Shown here piece after piece: positions 8,988 to 15,982 of a DNA stretch of 64,000 bases. This DNA is from Gaiellales bacterium (GTDB lineage Bacteria; Actinomycetota; Thermoleophilia; Gaiellales; JAICJC01). Within the stretch, counting starts at the first letter, position 1. The number at the start of each line of letters is the position of its first letter. The position numbers and the translations under genes were made by a program. The notes beneath the pieces are model-generated. The model saw only the letters and a program-made list of their open reading frames with translations, was not told the DNA's origin and made no database searches. The stretch spans positions 130,909-194,908 of the forward strand of contig DASWRM010000076.1 of NCBI GenBank assembly GCA_036403155.1, given 5' to 3'.

Positions 8988-9240
8988 GGCAGCGACTCCC
9001 CCGCTTCACCGATCCAGGCAAGCGTCGCGCCGACGTCGTACTGGGCACCCTCCTCGCCCTCGATCCGGAGCACCACCCCGTCCGCCTCCGCCTCGACCTC
9101 CTGCGTCACCTTGTCGGTGTCGAGCTCGAACAGCGGATCGCCACGGTGCACCTCGCCGCCCTCGGGGACGAGGAACCGGATCAGGATGGCCGAGCGCATG
9201 TCCTCGCCCAGCCGGGGCACTGTGACCGCCACCGCCATGT
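8984..9240 (-). CDS. Lipoyl-domain protein (E2-type biotinyl/lipoyl attachment domain)
   Basis: 85 residues from ATG 9240 (a TTG at 9247 is also in frame). The sequence is a single lipoyl domain: VTVPRLGEDM, then the hairpin ELDTDKVTQEVEAEADG with the modified Lys, then TLAWIGEAGESLP. No catalytic domain follows in frame. It ends at TAG overlapping the open frame of the alpha/beta hydrolase, which together would resemble AcoC. It is divergent from the E1-alpha gene with about 35 bp between the starts, so the two strands probably share a control region. Alone it could serve as a free lipoyl carrier. Confidence 0.85.
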
Positions 9241-9260
9241 GCGCCAAGGACTCTACCCGC

Positions 9261-9266
9261 TAAGGT
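9261..9266 (+). promoter_or_regulatory. Candidate -10 box TAAGGT for the E1-E2 operon
   Basis: TAAGGT ends 9 nt before the ATG at 9276, giving an mRNA with almost no leader. No Shine-Dalgarno motif is present. Confidence 0.35.
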
Positions 9267-9275
9267 TTCGCCGGT

Positions 9276-10352
9276 ATGGCAAAGGCCGCCGAGACCGCCA
9301 CGGACGTCCTCCCAGACGCCGATACCGCGCGCCGTCTGTTCCGCATGATGGCCCTGATCCGGCGCTTCGAGGAGCGTACCGAGGAGCAGTACACCCGCGC
9401 ACGCATCGGCGGCTACTGTCACCTCGCGATCGGCGAGGAGGCGTCGACCGTCGGCGCCATCGATGCGCTCGAGGACGGCGACTGCCTCTACGCCAGCTAC
9501 CGCGACCACGGCACCGCGCTGGCGGCCGGCAGCCCACCCGAGGCGGTGATGGCGGAGCTGTTCGGCAAGGAGACCGGCGTGGCACACGGCCGCGGCGGCT
9601 CGATGCACCTGCTCGATGTCCCGCGGCGCTTCTTCGGCGGCTGGGGCATCGTCGGCGCGCATCTCCCCATCGCCACGGGCACCGCGCTGGCGTTGGTCTA
9701 CCGCGACCAGCCGCACGGTGTGCTCTGCCAGTTCGGGGACGGCGCCGTGGAGACCGGCTCGTTCCACGAGGCGCTGAACCTGGCCGCGATCTGGGACCTG
9801 CCGATCGTCTTTCAGATCATCAACAACCAGTACGGCATGGGCACGTCGGTCGAGCAGTCGTCCGCCGAGCCCGAGCTCTGGCGCCGGGCGGCGGCCTACC
9901 GGATGCACGGCGAGCGGGTCGACGGCAACGACGTGCTGGCCGTCCGCGAGTCCACCGCGCGCCTGCTCGAGCAGGCGCGCGGCGAGCGCCGCCCGGCCCT
10001 GCTCGAGACGGTCACCTACCGCTTCCGCGGCCACAGCGTCGCCGACGCGGGGAAGGTCTACCGAACGCCCGAGGAGATCGAATCGTGGCGGCGCCGCGAC
10101 CCCATCACGCGGTTCGGCCTGCTCTGCACCGAGCGTGGCCTGCTCGACGCCGAGGAGATCGAGCAGGTATGGGCGGACGTCGCCGCCACGGTGAAGGACG
10201 CGATCGACGGCGCGCTGGCGGCGGCGTTTCCCGACCCCGACACCCTGTACGAGCACGTCTACGGCGACCCCGGCTGGCGCGAGCAGTTCGCCCGCATGCG
10301 AGCGGGCGCGCCCTTCGGCGAGCGTGGCGAGGAGCGGTCGTGGGAGACCTGA
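9276..10352 (+). CDS. Thiamine-diphosphate dehydrogenase E1 component, alpha subunit
   Basis: 358 residues, E1-alpha family of pyruvate/acetoin dehydrogenases. The thiamine diphosphate motif is complete (GDGAVETGSFHEALN then QIINNQYGMGT), preceded by HGRGGSMHLLD and GGWGIVGAH, which line the active site and phosphorylation-loop region. The GGSMH/GGWGIVGAH set is typical of acetoin and pyruvate E1-alpha; which substrate is used cannot be decided. The next gene starts inside its last codons (GTG 10340), so the two subunits are translationally coupled. Confidence 0.95.
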   Translation: MAKAAETATDVLPDADTARRLFRMMALIRRFEERTEEQYTRARIGGYCHLAIGEEASTVGAIDALEDGDCLYASYRDHGTALAAGSPPEAVMAELFGKETGVAHGRGGSMHLLDVPRRFFGGWGIVGAHLPIATGTALALVYRDQPHGVLCQFGDGAVETGSFHEALNLAAIWDLPIVFQIINNQYGMGTSVEQSSAEPELWRRAAAYRMHGERVDGNDVLAVRESTARLLEQARGERRPALLETVTYRFRGHSVADAGKVYRTPEEIESWRRRDPITRFGLLCTERGLLDAEEIEQVWADVAATVKDAIDGALAAAFPDPDTLYEHVYGDPGWREQFARMRAGAPFGERGEERSWET

Positions 10353-11335
10353 CCTACCGCGAGGCCCTCCGCCGGGCGCTCGACGATGAGCTCGCCCGCG
10401 ACCCGGACGTCTTCCTGATGGGCGAGGAGATCGGCCGCTTCGAGGGCAGCTACAAGGTGACCGCCGGTCTCTGGCAGAAGTACGGCCCGGCACGCGTCCG
10501 CGAGACACCCATCTCGGAGGAGGGCTTCATCGGCGCCGGGATCGGTGCGGCGATGATGGGCCTGCGCCCCGTCGTCGAGATCATGACGATCAACTTCATC
10601 CTGGTCGCGATGGACCAGGTCATCAACCACGCGGCCAAGATCCGGTACATGTTCGGCGGCACGGTGGGCGTCCCGCTCGTCATCCGCACACCCGCGGGGG
10701 CGGGCGCGCAGCTGACGGCGCAGCACTCCCAGAGCCTGGAGGGCTGGTTCGCCGGCTGTCCGGGGCTGAAGGTCGTGGCACCCGCGTCCCCCGCCGACGC
10801 CTACGGGATGCTGAAGACCGCCATCCGCGACGACGACCCGGTGCTCTTCGTCGAGAACCTCGTCATGTACAACGTCACGGGGCCCATGCCGGAGGACACC
10901 GACTACACGGTTCCGTTCGGCCTGGCCGCCGTTGTCCGCGAGGGCACCGACCTCACGATCGTCGCGCACTCCTATGCCGTGCAGCGAGCCCTGCGCGTCG
11001 CCGACAACCTGTCCCGCGACGGCATCGAGGCGGAGGTGATCGACCTGCGCTCGCTGCGGCCGCTCGACGCCGAGACGGTCGCCGAGTCCGTCCGCAAGAC
11101 GAACCGGGCGCTGATCGCGGAGGAGGGCTGGTCGACGTACGGCGTCGGCGCCGAGCTGGCTGCGCGCATCCACCGCCTCTGCTTCGACGATCTCGACGCT
11201 CCGGTCGAGCGGGTGGGCGGCGCCGAGGTGCCCATGCCGTACTCCAAGCCGCTCGAGCTTGCCGCCCTGCCGCTCGAGGCCAAGATCGAGGCGGCCGCCC
11301 GCGAGCTGCTCGCGGAGAGCGGGATCACGGGGTGA
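10340..11335 (+). CDS. Thiamine-diphosphate dehydrogenase E1 component, beta subunit
   Basis: 331 residues from GTG 10340, preceded by GAGGAG and overlapping the alpha gene by 13 nt. The family pattern is clear: LTYREALRRALDDEL, FLMGEEIGRFEG (Glu contacting thiamine diphosphate), RVRETPISEEGFIGAGIGAA, then TPAGAGAQLTAQHSQSLEGW and the C-terminal transketolase domain with IAEEGWSTYGVGAE. It forms the alpha2beta2 E1 that decarboxylates the 2-oxoacid or acetoin and hands the acyl group to E2. Confidence 0.95.
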   Translation: MGDLTYREALRRALDDELARDPDVFLMGEEIGRFEGSYKVTAGLWQKYGPARVRETPISEEGFIGAGIGAAMMGLRPVVEIMTINFILVAMDQVINHAAKIRYMFGGTVGVPLVIRTPAGAGAQLTAQHSQSLEGWFAGCPGLKVVAPASPADAYGMLKTAIRDDDPVLFVENLVMYNVTGPMPEDTDYTVPFGLAAVVREGTDLTIVAHSYAVQRALRVADNLSRDGIEAEVIDLRSLRPLDAETVAESVRKTNRALIAEEGWSTYGVGAELAARIHRLCFDDLDAPVERVGGAEVPMPYSKPLELAALPLEAKIEAAARELLAESGITG

Positions 11336-11344
11336 GGGGGCACC

Positions 11345-12631
11345 ATGTCTGAGGAGCTGGTGATGCCCCGCCTGTCAGACACGATGGAGCAGGGCACGAT
11401 CGGCCGCTGGCTGGTGAAGGAAGGCGACTCCTACCGCGAGGGGGACGTGCTGGCCGAGATCGAGACCGACAAGGCCACGATGGAGTTCCAGGCCTACGAC
11501 GCCGGCACGGTGCTGCGGATCCTGGTGGCCGACGGCGAGTCGGCCGCGCTCGGCGCGCCGATCGCGGTCGTGGGCGACGCCGGCGAGCAGGCCGATGCGC
11601 CGGCCGAGGCTCCGCCGGACGAGGCGCAGCCGACGGACGACCGCGGCCCCGGCGACGCCGAGCGGCCGTCCCAGGCCCCCGCGCGGACGCGCAAGGCCGC
11701 CAGGCGGCCGGCAGCGGCGGCCGCCAACGGCTCGACAGCCGGCGCCGCGCTCCGCGTGTCGCCCATCGCGCGGCGCATGGCGGACGACGCCGGCATCGAC
11801 CTCTCCGGCCTCGCCGGCCGCGGAAGCGGCCCCGAGGGGCGCATCGTCAAGGCCGACGTCGAGCGGCTGATCGGGGACGGCGGCGGCCGCAGGGCGGCGG
11901 CAGTCGCCCCTGCACCCGCGGCTGCTTCGCCGACCCCGGCGGCAGACGACGAGATCCGCGAGCTGACGCCGATGCTGAAGGCGGTCGCGGCGCGCATGGC
12001 CCACTCCAAGCAGACCGTCCCCCACTTCTACGTGGAGTCCGAGATCGACATGACGCGGGCCATGCAGCTGCGTGCGGAGCTGAACGAGGGGCTCGCGGCG
12101 GCCGGCGAGAAGATCAGCGTCAACGACCTGATCGTGCGGGCGTGCGCGCAGGCGCTGATCGAGCACCCGCAGGCGCACCGGTCATACATCGACGGCCGTC
12201 ACGCCTACCACGCCCATGCGGCCATCGGCATCGCGGTCGCACTCGAGGACGGCCTGATCGTGCCGGTGATCCCCGAGGCCGACACGAAGTCCGTCCGCGA
12301 GATCAGCCGCGAGGCGCGCGACCTCGCCGTGAGGGCACGCGAGGGAAAGCTGAAGCAGCGCGAGATCGAGGGCGGAACCTTCACCGTCAGCAACATGGGG
12401 ATGTTCGACGTCGCGAACTTCCAGGCGATCATCAACCCCCCCGAGTCCGCGATCCTCGCGGTCGGCGCGACGGGACCGCGCCCGGTCGTCACGGACGGCG
12501 AGATCGGGGTTCGCCAGATCATGCGCGTGACGCTCTCCTGCGACCACCGGGCGTGCTCCGGTGCGGACGGCGCAAAGCTCCTGCGGACGGTGAAGCGGCT
12601 TCTGCAGTCCCCGTCGCTTCTGCTCGTGTAG
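11345..12631 (+). CDS. Dihydrolipoamide acyltransferase (E2)
   Basis: 428 residues, 9 nt after E1-beta. Lipoyl domain at 1-80 with Lys in ETDKATMEFQAYD, an Ala/Pro-rich linker, a peripheral subunit-binding domain at about 138-175 (SPIARRMADDAGIDL, GPEGRIVKADVE), a second linker, and the catalytic core from about 205. The active-site segment is SCDHRACSGADGA; most relatives have DHRxxDG, so the Asp after the catalytic His is Ser here. The two flanking Gly and the His are kept. It is probably functional, but the change deserves notice. Confidence 0.93.
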   Translation: MSEELVMPRLSDTMEQGTIGRWLVKEGDSYREGDVLAEIETDKATMEFQAYDAGTVLRILVADGESAALGAPIAVVGDAGEQADAPAEAPPDEAQPTDDRGPGDAERPSQAPARTRKAARRPAAAAANGSTAGAALRVSPIARRMADDAGIDLSGLAGRGSGPEGRIVKADVERLIGDGGGRRAAAVAPAPAAASPTPAADDEIRELTPMLKAVAARMAHSKQTVPHFYVESEIDMTRAMQLRAELNEGLAAAGEKISVNDLIVRACAQALIEHPQAHRSYIDGRHAYHAHAAIGIAVALEDGLIVPVIPEADTKSVREISREARDLAVRAREGKLKQREIEGGTFTVSNMGMFDVANFQAIINPPESAILAVGATGPRPVVTDGEIGVRQIMRVTLSCDHRACSGADGAKLLRTVKRLLQSPSLLLV

Positions 12632-12643
12632 GGGGACGGGTGC

Positions 12644-12671
12644 TTACGGTTTCCCGGGCCGCCGGTACACT
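12644..12671 (+). promoter_or_regulatory. Promoter with TTACGG and TACACT, leaderless geometry
   Basis: TTACGG at 12644-12649 and TACACT at 12666-12671 are 16 nt apart, and TACACT ends 6 nt before the GTG at 12678. Transcription would start at the start codon. This supplies the CBS gene with its own promoter, separate from the dehydrogenase operon. Confidence 0.55.
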
Positions 12672-12677
12672 GGAATC

Positions 12678-13139
12678 GTGCAGCTGACCGACGTCATGAG
12701 CACCGGCCTGGTCACCGTCTCCCCGGAGACGCGGATCGGCGATGCGGCCCGCCGGATGGTCGAGGCGGATGTCGGGGCGGCGATCGTGCTTGCCGGCGCG
12801 GACGAGCTGGTCGGCATGATCACCGAGCGCGACCTGCTGCGGTGCGTCAGCGAGGGCGTCGATCCCGGCGTGCCGGTCTCCGACCGCATGACGCGCCACG
12901 TGCTGACCGGCTCGCCGTCGACGGAGCTCGCCGAGGCGATGGCGCTGATGGTCGACGGCCACTTCCGCCACCTCCCCGTGGTCAACGACGAGGGTCACGT
13001 GATCGGCCTCGCGTCCATGCGCGACCTGATGGCGTACACCTCCCTGCGGCTGCGCAGCGGCGCGTTCGACGCGGACGACGACCTGGATCCGGCCGAGGTG
13101 ATCGCGACGATCCACCGCATGCGCACCGGCGCCGCCTAG
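12678..13139 (+). CDS. CBS-domain pair protein
   Basis: 153 residues made of two CBS motifs, about 1-60 (VMSTGLVTVSPETRIGDAA, IVLAGADELVGMITERDLL) and about 70-130 (RMTRHVLTGSPSTELAEAM, HLPVVNDEGHVIGLASMRDL). There is no attached enzymatic or transporter domain. Stand-alone CBS pairs bind adenine nucleotides and regulate partner proteins. No partner is evident from neighbours. The start is GTG 12678, supported by the promoter directly before it. Confidence 0.92.
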   Translation: MQLTDVMSTGLVTVSPETRIGDAARRMVEADVGAAIVLAGADELVGMITERDLLRCVSEGVDPGVPVSDRMTRHVLTGSPSTELAEAMALMVDGHFRHLPVVNDEGHVIGLASMRDLMAYTSLRLRSGAFDADDDLDPAEVIATIHRMRTGAA

Positions 13140-13157
13140 CAGGAGGGCGCCGGGCGG

Positions 13158-13223
13158 GCGGGCGCTGGGACAGCGCCGCTACAGCTGCCAGCGGGCGCTG
13201 GGACAGCGCCGCTACAGCTGCCA
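13158..13223. repeat. 33-bp tandem duplication carrying a hairpin in each copy
   Basis: Two identical 33-bp copies lie head to tail at 13158-13190 and 13191-13223. Each contains GGCGCTG-GGA-CAGCGCC (13161-13177 and 13194-13210), a 7-bp stem with a 3-nt loop. They sit between the convergent CBS gene and the aminopeptidase; the second copy includes the aminopeptidase stop codon and last residues. A duplicated bidirectional transcription stop is plausible, though no U-run follows. Confidence 0.85.
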
Positions 13224-14423
13224 GCGACCGCCGCGCAGGACGGGCATCCGCTCCCCGCCACTCGTCACGCCGGTGACGTCGACCTCGTTGGAGCCGATCA
13301 TGAAGTCGATGTGGATCTCGCTGCGGTTCACGCGTGCGGCGTCCTCCGCGCTCTCGATGCCGAAGTCGAACCCACCCCCGAGCGCGATATGCGACGCCGC
13401 GTTCTCGTCCAGCAGCGTCTCGTAGAACACCGTGTCGAGCGCGCCGATCCTGCTGTCGCCGTCGACCAGGGCGACCTCGCCGAGCCGCGTGCCCCCGCCG
13501 TCGACGGCCGTGCGGGCGCGCAGCATCGCGGCGCCCTCGTCGGCGTCGATCGCAACCGCCCGGCCGCCCTCGAACCGCACGCGCAGCCCCTTGACGACCG
13601 TGCCGCCGACATCGAGCGGCTTCGTGGACGTGACATGGCCGTCCGCGCGCATCGGGTCCGGAGTCGTGAAGACCTCCTCTGACGGCAGGTTCGGACGATG
13701 TGCCACGCCGAACGCCGTCTCGATCCCGCCCGACACGAACCGCGAGGTCGGCAGCAGGCCCACGGACAGATCCGTGCCGGGGCCCTCGAAGTGCAGCGCG
13801 TCGAACCGTCGCTCTGTCAGGCGCGCGGCGACCTCCTGCAGCAGGCCCATTCGCCGCTCCCAGGACGCGACCGGATCCGCCTCGTCGAGCCGGCAGACGC
13901 GCTCGACCTCCTCCCAGAGCCGCTCGAGCCCGGCGGCCGGGTCCATGTCCGCGTGCGCCACCGCCGCCCACCGTGCCGACGGCGCAGGGCCGATCGTCCA
14001 GTTGATCTCGCGGTCCGCCACCGCCGCGAGCCATTCCTTGCCGAGCGGCGAGCGGTCGCGCCCCAGCCGGTCTTCGTCGAGTCCGGCCAGCACCGACGGG
14101 TCCGTGCCGCCCACGACGCTGATCGTCGCGCACCTCGCCTTGCGAATGCCGCGCACGTGCTCGAACGCCCAGCTCGGCGCGTAGGCGATCGAGTCGTCGC
14201 CGCCGTAGCGGATGCGGCTGCGCTGCAGGTACGGGTCGATGAACTCCACCTCGACGTGCCGGGCACCGGCCCGGTAGCACTCGCCCGCGATCTGGCGGAG
14301 CAGGCCGCGGTCGTCGATGTTGCCGTTGATGACCACGACCTGGCCGCGCTGCACATTCGCGCCGAACCGCACCAGCAGCTCGGCCAGCCGGCCCGGCCGC
14401 ACGTCGCCGTTCAGATCTGCCAC
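13212..14423 (-). CDS. M29-family metallo-aminopeptidase, copy B
   Basis: 403 residues from GTG 14423, preceded by GAGGAG at 6 nt. It resembles thermophilic M29 aminopeptidases: RLAELLVRFGANVQRGQVVV at the N-terminus, LHFEGPGTDLSVGLLP in the middle, NLPSEEVFTTPDPMRADG, TVFYETLLDENAASHIALGGGF, then HIDFMIGSNEVDVTG. The Glu, His and Asp residues of these motifs are the family metal ligands. It releases N-terminal amino acids from peptides in the cytoplasm. It overlaps its upstream paralogue by 13 nt. Confidence 0.93.
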   Translation of the reverse strand: MADLNGDVRPGRLAELLVRFGANVQRGQVVVINGNIDDRGLLRQIAGECYRAGARHVEVEFIDPYLQRSRIRYGGDDSIAYAPSWAFEHVRGIRKARCATISVVGGTDPSVLAGLDEDRLGRDRSPLGKEWLAAVADREINWTIGPAPSARWAAVAHADMDPAAGLERLWEEVERVCRLDEADPVASWERRMGLLQEVAARLTERRFDALHFEGPGTDLSVGLLPTSRFVSGGIETAFGVAHRPNLPSEEVFTTPDPMRADGHVTSTKPLDVGGTVVKGLRVRFEGGRAVAIDADEGAAMLRARTAVDGGGTRLGEVALVDGDSRIGALDTVFYETLLDENAASHIALGGGFDFGIESAEDAARVNRSEIHIDFMIGSNEVDVTGVTSGGERMPVLRGGRWQL

Positions 14424-15607
14424 TGGCCTCTCCTCAGCAGTGGGATGCGGTCGCCGCCGGAGATCCCGTCGACATCCACTTCCGGACTCCCGATCATGAA
14501 GTCGATGTGGATCGAGCTGCGGTTCGCCTGCGAAACGTCCGCCTCGTCGCCGACCGCCTGTGTGAGCGCGTTGCCGAGCGCGATGTGGCTCGCGGCGTTC
14601 TCGTCGATCAGGGTCGAGTAGAACACGCGGTCGAGAACGCCGATGCGGCCCTCGCCGTCCACGAGCGCCAGCTCGCCAAGGCGGGAGGCGCCGTCGTCGC
14701 GGCCGGCCCTGGCGCGCAGCACCTCGCCGTTGCTGTCGGCATCGATCTCGACCGCGCGGCCGTCCTCGAAGCGGACGCGCAGGCCCTCGATGAGCGCACC
14801 CTCGACCAGCAGCGGTTTCGTCGAGCGGACGGTGCCGTCGGCGCGCCGGGGGTCGGGCGTCGTGAAGATCTCCTCGGTCGGCAGGTTCGGCCGGTGCGGT
14901 ATCCCCTCCGCCGTCTCGAAGGCCGCGGCGAGCCAGCGCGACGACGGCAGCAGCCCGACCGTCAGGTCCGTGCCGTCCCCGCTGAAGTGCACGGCCTCGA
15001 GCCGGCGCTCGGTCAGCCGGCCCGCAACCTCCGTCAGACGGTCGAAACGGGTCGACCACGCCGCCACGGGATCCTCCGCATCGAGCCGAAGCATGTGCGC
15101 GAGATCGCCGGTGAGCCGCTCCAGCGCCTCGCCGTCGTCGAGCTCGGGATAGACCTGTTCGGCCCACTCGGGCGTCGGGCATGCGACGATGCACCAGTTG
15201 ATCAGGCGGTCGGCGACCAGCTTGAGGTATTCCTGCCGCACGGGCGACTGGTCGGCGCCCAGCCGGGCAACGTCGAGCCCCTCGGTCGCCGCACGGTCGA
15301 GCGCCGCCTCGAGCGTGATCAGCGCGACGTGCTGGTCGCCCATCTGGCGAAGACGCTCCAGCTGCCAGTCGGGCGCGAACCCGATCGACTCGTCGGAGCC
15401 GTGCTCGATCCGGGCCCGGCGCACGAAGGCGTCGGTGTATGCCACCTCCACGTGCCGGGCGCCCGCGCGGTAGGCCGCGTCGCTGATCGCTCGCGCCACC
15501 CGCTCCCGGCCGACCTCGGCGTTGACGATCAGCGTCTGACCGGGCTGGACGTTCGCGCCGAAGCCGACGGCAAGCTGGGCCAGGCGGTCGCGAAGCACAT
15601 CATCCAC
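14411..15607 (-). CDS. M29-family metallo-aminopeptidase, copy A
   Basis: 398 residues from GTG 15607. The motif set matches copy B: VHFSGDGTDLTVGLLP, NLPTEEIFTTPDPRRADG, RVFYSTLIDENAASHIALGN, HIDFMIGSPEVDVDGISGG. The two proteins align over their full length and are tandem paralogues from a local duplication that has since diverged. They are translationally coupled (the end of A overlaps the beginning of B). Divergent sequence may mean different N-terminal residue preference, or an A/B hetero-oligomer, since M29 enzymes are dimers. Confidence 0.93.
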   Translation of the reverse strand: MDDVLRDRLAQLAVGFGANVQPGQTLIVNAEVGRERVARAISDAAYRAGARHVEVAYTDAFVRRARIEHGSDESIGFAPDWQLERLRQMGDQHVALITLEAALDRAATEGLDVARLGADQSPVRQEYLKLVADRLINWCIVACPTPEWAEQVYPELDDGEALERLTGDLAHMLRLDAEDPVAAWSTRFDRLTEVAGRLTERRLEAVHFSGDGTDLTVGLLPSSRWLAAAFETAEGIPHRPNLPTEEIFTTPDPRRADGTVRSTKPLLVEGALIEGLRVRFEDGRAVEIDADSNGEVLRARAGRDDGASRLGELALVDGEGRIGVLDRVFYSTLIDENAASHIALGNALTQAVGDEADVSQANRSSIHIDFMIGSPEVDVDGISGGDRIPLLRRGQWQI

Positions 15608-15628
15608 GCCGGGCACTCTACTCGCGGG

Positions 15629-15634
15629 TAGGAT
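15629..15634 (+). promoter_or_regulatory. Candidate -10 box TAGGAT
   Basis: TAGGAT ends 9 nt before the ATG at 15644, in the 36-bp divergent gap between the aminopeptidase operon and the 109-residue gene. Confidence 0.35.
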
Positions 15635-15643
15635 CCGTCGTCG

Positions 15644-15973
15644 ATGCAGCCGCTCGCCGAGCAATGGGACGGGATCCTCGGCCGCCAGCCCGAGGACTGG
15701 TCGTCGATGAACCTCGAGCTGGAGGTGCTGGACGCGAACGAGAGCGAGGAGACCGCCCTCGTCCTCTCGCCGCTCAACCCCTGGCACGAGCGCGACTGGC
15801 GAAGCGGCATCTTCCGGTTCCGCGCCGCGCACACCTTCGGCTACGGGGCCGCCGCGGAGCTCTGCCGCAAGCGGCTCGCGACGCTCGACTCGGTCGGCAT
15901 CCGCGGCACCCTGCGCCTGCTCAACCGCTCGGCGGATGTCCGCCCCGTGGCCACCCAGGGCACCCGGGACTGA
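15644..15973 (+). CDS. Uncharacterised 109-residue protein
   Basis: The protein has Trp/Asp/Glu-rich patches (EQWDGILGRQPEDWSSMNLE, LNPWHERDWRSG) and mixed alpha/beta character, no signal peptide and no membrane segment. I recognise no family. It begins 36 bp from the divergent aminopeptidase operon and ends 9 bp before the pheT stop. A -10 box lies 9 nt before its ATG, codon use is like that of its neighbours, and the frame is free of rare residues, so it is very probably expressed. Its length and composition suggest a small cytoplasmic domain, perhaps one that binds a partner. Confidence 0.7.
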   Translation: MQPLAEQWDGILGRQPEDWSSMNLELEVLDANESEETALVLSPLNPWHERDWRSGIFRFRAAHTFGYGAAAELCRKRLATLDSVGIRGTLRLLNRSADVRPVATQGTRD

Positions 15974-15982
15974 CGCGCGGGC

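Noticed and set aside
13158-13223. Possible CRISPR-like direct repeats
   Set aside because: The two 33-bp copies are directly adjacent with no spacer and there are only two. This is a tandem duplication; no cas gene is in the window.
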